The position numbers and the translations under genes are program-made. The notes under the pieces are model-generated. The model made no database searches, was not told the DNA's origin, and saw only the letters and a list, made by a program, of their open reading frames with translations. 34,484 nucleotides of DNA from Lachnospiraceae bacterium (GTDB lineage Bacteria; Bacillota; Clostridia; Lachnospirales; Lachnospiraceae). Shown here piece after piece: positions 31,622-34,484 of the stretch (position 1 is the stretch's first letter; every line of letters starts with the position of its first letter). Location: NCBI GenBank assembly GCA_015056885.1, contig SVFL01000031.1:1-34484 (forward strand). Reading direction: 5' to 3'.

Positions 31622-31647
31622 CGCCTTACAATTGCTTAATAGTGTGG

Positions 31648-31702
31648 TATATATTTCCGCGGGATTGAACTGTGGCGTTTTATTCTTTTTTGGAAATATA
31701 TA
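31648..31702 (+). repeat. 11-base perfect inverted repeat
   Basis: TATATATTTCC (31648-31658) and GGAAATATATA (31692-31702) are perfect complements with a 33-base loop. The loop contains most of the first CCGCGG repeat copy. Confidence 0.6.
31657..31676 (+). repeat. CCGCGG repeat, copy 1
   Basis: CCGCGGGATTGAACTGTGGC, matching 18 of 20 bases of copy 2 at 31810-31829. Confidence 0.6.
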
Positions 31703-31715
31703 GAATAATCATATG

Positions 31716-31761
31716 AAAGACCATAGTATCTTAATGCACTTAAGGGACTGTGGTCTTTTTT
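31716..31761 (+). terminator. Rho-independent terminator with nested stem
   Basis: AAAGACCATAGT (31716-31727) pairs with 31747-31758 with one G-T pair. Inside, CTTAA/TTAAG closes a 5-base loop. A TTTTTT tract follows. It lies about 125 bases upstream of the MutS2-like gene, so it could also act as an attenuator. Confidence 0.8.
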
Positions 31762-31800
31762 GCTTTCCGGGACAAATTCGTTGAAATTGTACTGGAAAGC
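31762..31800 (+). repeat. GCTTTCC/GGAAAGC inverted repeat
   Basis: Seven-base perfect arms at 31762-31768 and 31794-31800, with an inner CAAATT/AAATTG pairing containing one mismatch. It follows the terminator directly. Confidence 0.5.
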
Positions 31801-31809
31801 AAAAGTGCT

Positions 31810-31829
31810 CCGCGGGATTGCACTGCGGC
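31810..31829 (+). repeat. CCGCGG repeat, copy 2
   Basis: CCGCGGGATTGCACTGCGGC, 58 bases before the MutS2-like start codon. Flanking GTGC/GCAC bases allow a local hairpin. Confidence 0.6.
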
Positions 31830-31886
31830 ACGGCATTTTATTTGCGTTTGAAGCGAGATAAAATTTCAGAATGAGAGGGAAAGAAA

Positions 31887-33788
31887 ATGAATATAGACAG
31901 ACAAATTGAATTTGATAAAGTAAAAGAAATATGGGCTGAGTTAGCTGTTACGGATTCGGCTAAGGAAATAATCAGTGAAGCAACGCCGGTATTTTCGGAA
32001 ACTGAATTGAAAAAGAAATTAAGGGATACAACAGATGCGAGGTTTCTGATTGAAAAGCTGGGGATGCCGCCATTACAAAATATGACTGAAATAAAAGAGG
32101 CATTATTGGCTGCTGAAAAAGGAGATTGTTTAACACCATATCAATTGGAGCGTGTAGAAAAGGTTTTGGTTGTAATAAGGCGGTTGAAGGATTATTTAAC
32201 GAGGGGAAGGATATATCAGAATTCTTTGGCGTATTATGACGAAAATCTGGATGAATTATCAGAATTGAGTCGGGAAATCGCTGCTAAAATCAGGAATGAA
32301 GCAGTGGATGATTATGCATCAAAAGAATTAGAACAGATACGAAAACAAATTGCGAAGTGTGAAGAACAGATGAAGCAAAGGGCGGAACAAATCCTGCGTG
32401 CCAATAAGAAATGTATGGCGGATAATTACTGTACCTTCAGGAATGGGCGGATATGTCTTCCTGTGAAAAAAGATTATAAGTTTAAGATACCCGGCAGTGT
32501 CATAGATAAGTCATCTACCGGAAGTACACTATTTATTGAGCCATCCAGTGTTGCCAAATATTATGAAGAATTACAATTACTCAAAATAAGTGAAGAAAAC
32601 GAAGTATACAACATTTTGTATGCATTATCAGCTTTTGTAATGGAATCATCACCTATTTTACAGGCAGATTTGGAAATGGTTGAAAAGTTAGATTATATTT
32701 TTTCTAAGGGGAAATTGAGTCTTGATATGGAGGCGGTTGAGCCGGCGATAAATACGGAACGCCGCATTAAATTAATTGAGGCATGTCATCCGTTGATGAA
32801 TAGGGCTGTGGCTGTACCGTTACAGTTTGAAGTTGGAAAAAATGTACGGGGAATTATTATAACAGGCCCCAATACAGGAGGAAAAACCGTTGCCATTAAA
32901 ACAGTCATGTTAAATTGTATTATGGCACAGTGCGGATTGCATGTTACATGTAAACATGCGGATATTTGTATGAACAGTTCCTACTTGTGTGATATTGGGG
33001 ATGGGCAAAACCTGTCGGAGAATTTGTCCACATTTTCTGCGCACATAACCAATGTTCTGGAAGTATTGAGCGAGGCAAATAAGGACAGCTTTGTAATTAT
33101 GGACGAATTAGGTTCCGGTACAGATCCGACGGAAGGCATGGGAATTGCAATTGCAATACTGGAAGAACTCAGAAAAAGTGGTGCAATATTTCTGGTGACA
33201 ACACATTATCCGGAGGTAAAGGAATATGCTGCCAAAGCAGAAGATATCGTTAACGCAAGAATGACATTTGACAAAGAAACATTATGCCCCACTTATCAAA
33301 TGATAATTGGTGAAGCCGGTGAAAGCTGCGCATTTTATATTGCGGACCGGCTGGGAATGCCGGCAGAAATGCTGAAAGTGGCGATAGAGGCTGCATATGG
33401 AAAAGAGGCCGTAAATTCATATTCATTTCATAATCCGGAAAGTACTATTATTAAGAAAAGTACAACTAAAATTTCCAAAACCAAAACCCGAAAAAACAAT
33501 ATTGAACTTACTACCAAGTTTAAAATCGGAGATAGTGTAATGGTTTATCCTGAGAAAAAGATTGGGATAGTGTGTGCACCGGTTAATGAAAAAGGTGTGC
33601 TGAGAGTACAATTGACTGACAGGAAAATCTGGATTAATCATAAGCGCGTCAAATTGCATGTGCCGGCATCGGAGCTTTATCCGGAGGATTATGATTTTTC
33701 GATTATATTTGAATCAGTTGAGAATCGGAAAAAGCGTCACGATATGCAAAGAAAATATACGGATGATGTGATAGAGACAGAAGAATAG
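31887..33788 (+). CDS. MutS2-like ATPase lacking the Smr nuclease domain
   Basis: A 633-residue MutS-family ATPase. Residues 1-290 are the lever and coiled-coil region characteristic of MutS2 (with GSTLFIEPSS near 212-221). The ATPase domain has Walker A GPNTGGKT (327-334), the signature-like LSENLSTFSAH, Walker B IMDELGSGTDPTEG (404-417) and TTH (438-440). After it comes a basic linker and a KOW-like beta stretch (FKIGDSVMVYPEKKIGIV). Full-length MutS2 is about 780 residues and ends in an Smr endonuclease; this one stops after the KOW-like part. Bacillus subtilis MutS2 acts on stalled or collided ribosomes, so ribosome rescue is more likely than mismatch repair. It is probably a specialised accessory paralogue. 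Confidence 0.88.
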   Translation: MNIDRQIEFDKVKEIWAELAVTDSAKEIISEATPVFSETELKKKLRDTTDARFLIEKLGMPPLQNMTEIKEALLAAEKGDCLTPYQLERVEKVLVVIRRLKDYLTRGRIYQNSLAYYDENLDELSELSREIAAKIRNEAVDDYASKELEQIRKQIAKCEEQMKQRAEQILRANKKCMADNYCTFRNGRICLPVKKDYKFKIPGSVIDKSSTGSTLFIEPSSVAKYYEELQLLKISEENEVYNILYALSAFVMESSPILQADLEMVEKLDYIFSKGKLSLDMEAVEPAINTERRIKLIEACHPLMNRAVAVPLQFEVGKNVRGIIITGPNTGGKTVAIKTVMLNCIMAQCGLHVTCKHADICMNSSYLCDIGDGQNLSENLSTFSAHITNVLEVLSEANKDSFVIMDELGSGTDPTEGMGIAIAILEELRKSGAIFLVTTHYPEVKEYAAKAEDIVNARMTFDKETLCPTYQMIIGEAGESCAFYIADRLGMPAEMLKVAIEAAYGKEAVNSYSFHNPESTIIKKSTTKISKTKTRKNNIELTTKFKIGDSVMVYPEKKIGIVCAPVNEKGVLRVQLTDRKIWINHKRVKLHVPASELYPEDYDFSIIFESVENRKKRHDMQRKYTDDVIETEE

Positions 33789-34010
33789 GGGGGGAAAGAT
33801 TTTCCTATGAATATTATAATTAACGACACTTTTACGAGTGGTGTTTTTTTACATGCAGACACTCTGATCATGGCATGAGATAATCGTAAGCGCATAGTCT
33901 CGATGATATTAAAAAGTATTCCGGATTTCAATTTTGACACCAATTCATCTTAAAACTACACCAATTTACATCACGTTACGATATTTCTCCATAAACCTAT
34001 ACATAGCGAA

Positions 34011-34042
34011 AACCCTTAGAAATCCTACGATTTCCAAGGGTT
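34011..34042 (-). terminator. Hairpin oriented for minus-strand termination
   Basis: AACCCTT and GAAATC (34011-34024) pair with 34029-34042, with a single A-C mismatch and a CTAC loop. The A run at its left becomes a T tract only for minus-strand transcripts, yet no minus-strand gene is present to its right in this window. Confidence 0.6.
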
Positions 34043-34163
34043 CAGCACATTTCCTATCATATATTTAACATAATAGAAACATTTTTCAAACAAGATAAAA
34101 ACATTGCGGATATATGATAGATACATGAGATGCGAATAAAAAGCACTCATAATAATATATTTT

Positions 34164-34289
34164 GAAGGAGGAGTTGTCGGAGCCTATAAGAAAATTGAGG
34201 ACGGCTTTGTAGAAAAATATTTGGTAAAAGAAGGAGAAACAGCAGAAGAAGCTAAAGCTCGTATTAAGAAGGAACAGAAACAGTATTAA
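34164..34289 (+). pseudogene. Small conserved-looking frame without a start codon
   Basis: In one frame the translation reads GGVVGAYKKIEDGFVEKYLVKE, GETAEEAKARIKKEQKQY and then TAA, a plausible amphipathic helical small protein that precedes small membrane-protein genes in related Firmicutes. No ATG, GTG or TTG occurs in frame between the upstream stop (about 34137) and the conserved part. The usual start region is replaced by the GGAGGA ribosome-binding-like run. It is either a 5'-truncated remnant or starts at a rare codon such as ATA. Confidence 0.5.
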
Positions 34290-34362
34290 AACAAAACAAA
34301 AATGAAACAGATATATCATCAGTATATTAAATAACGAAAAACTCAAAGGAGATAAGAAAGTC

Positions 34363-34484
34363 ATGGAAAAGAAAAATTTTATTACATTGGTATTAGGTGT
34401 TGTTAGTGGATTGGTATTTGCACTGGGTATGTGTATGTGTCTTCTTCCTGAATGGAATATGTTTAATCTTGGCGTAGGATGTAC
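34363..34484 (+). CDS. Small membrane protein, truncated by the window end
   Basis: The first 40 codons are visible. After MEKKN, a hydrophobic segment (FITLVLGVVSGLVFALGM) is followed by CMCLLPEWNMFNLGVG. One transmembrane helix is clear; the rest lies beyond the window. It follows the small start-less frame, as in an apparent two-gene module. AAAGGAG lies about 11 bases upstream of the ATG. The function is unknown. Confidence 0.7.
   Translation, partial: MEKKNFITLVLGVVSGLVFALGMCMCLLPEWNMFNLGVGC

Larger units (their letters stand above)
31429..31886. other. Structured intergenic region before the MutS2-like gene
   Basis: There is no gene longer than about a dozen codons, but the stretch is crowded with hairpins and repeats. 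In order: GGAGATTTTT-GTTTGC repeated at about 31499 and 31560, a terminator at 31596-31621, a long AT-rich hairpin around 31648-31702, a terminator at 31716-31761, a GCTTTCC/GGAAAGC inverted repeat at 31762-31800, and two copies of a CCGCGG-containing repeat. A TTG-started 12-codon frame (31512-31550, LSVIVIEKNAN) follows an AGGAG. An attenuator-type leader or untranslated RNA for the downstream gene is possible. Confidence 0.5.
33789..34362. other. Intergenic region with a hairpin and a start-less small frame
   Basis: Contains an ACACT/AGTG(GT)GT hairpin with a T run about 40 bases after the MutS2-like stop (a weak terminator), the minus-oriented hairpin at 34011-34042, and the small frame ending at 34289. 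A 23-codon frame (about 33806-33877) overlaps the weak terminator and looks fortuitous. Confidence 0.45.

Noticed and set aside
33806..33877. 23-codon frame after the MutS2-like gene
   Set aside because: It overlaps a hairpin and T run, and its sequence shows no recognisable features. Probably fortuitous.

Overview
The window looks like a chromosome segment of a gut-type Firmicute, most likely Lachnospiraceae (Clostridia). The basis is moderate-to-low GC, strong GGAGG ribosome binding sites, TTGACA/TATAAT promoters, hairpin-plus-T terminators, and protein types common in that family (Cys-rich KTR protein, soluble [FeFe]-hydrogenase-like sensor, hybrid kinases with a seven-helix module). No rRNA, tRNA, CRISPR array, integrase or transposase was seen.

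Layout. 1-1.6 kb: two adjacent PPP-type metallophosphatases. 1.6-5.4 kb: a membrane chemoreceptor facing a minus-strand gene that fuses a sensory-type [FeFe]-hydrogenase to a chemoreceptor signalling domain. 5.3-10.1 kb: a TetR regulator divergent from that gene, a creatininase-family protein, three acetyltransferase loci (one a decayed pseudogene), a membrane-anchored C39-like protein, a minus-strand AraC regulator and a 56-residue zinc-ribbon KTR protein. 10.2-19.7 kb: a signalling block with a membrane HD-GYP protein, a second chemoreceptor, two tandem paralogous hybrid histidine kinases, a stand-alone HPt protein and a voltage-sensor-type K+ channel. 19.7-20.4 kb: purC on the minus strand. 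20.4-27 kb: a long gap, an acetyltransferase, an HD protein, then an overlapping operon of an HTH-PurM fusion regulator and two ABC exporter half-transporters. 27.2-28.5 kb: a GMP synthase whose glutamine amidotransferase domain is shortened and lacks its catalytic cysteine. 28.7-34.5 kb: an AT-rich accessory stretch with a TetR regulator, an aminoglycoside-phosphotransferase-like enzyme behind a possible leader peptide, a Phd/PIN toxin-antitoxin pair with a clear double operator, a highly structured intergenic region, a MutS2-like ATPase without an Smr domain, a start-less small gene and a truncated small membrane protein.

How the genes fit together. The 1.6-19.7 kb part is dominated by signal input: two membrane chemoreceptors, a cytosolic H2 or redox chemoreceptor, c-di-GMP breakdown, and a kinase-kinase-HPt phosphorelay without a dedicated output regulator. 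Purine metabolism recurs as purC, an altered guaA and a regulator built on a PurM fold. The strongest candidates for unusual biology are the hydrogenase-chemoreceptor fusion, the HTH-PurM regulator with its exporter, and the amidotransferase-deficient GMP synthase. Functional statements rest on visible motifs and family knowledge; no database search was possible.
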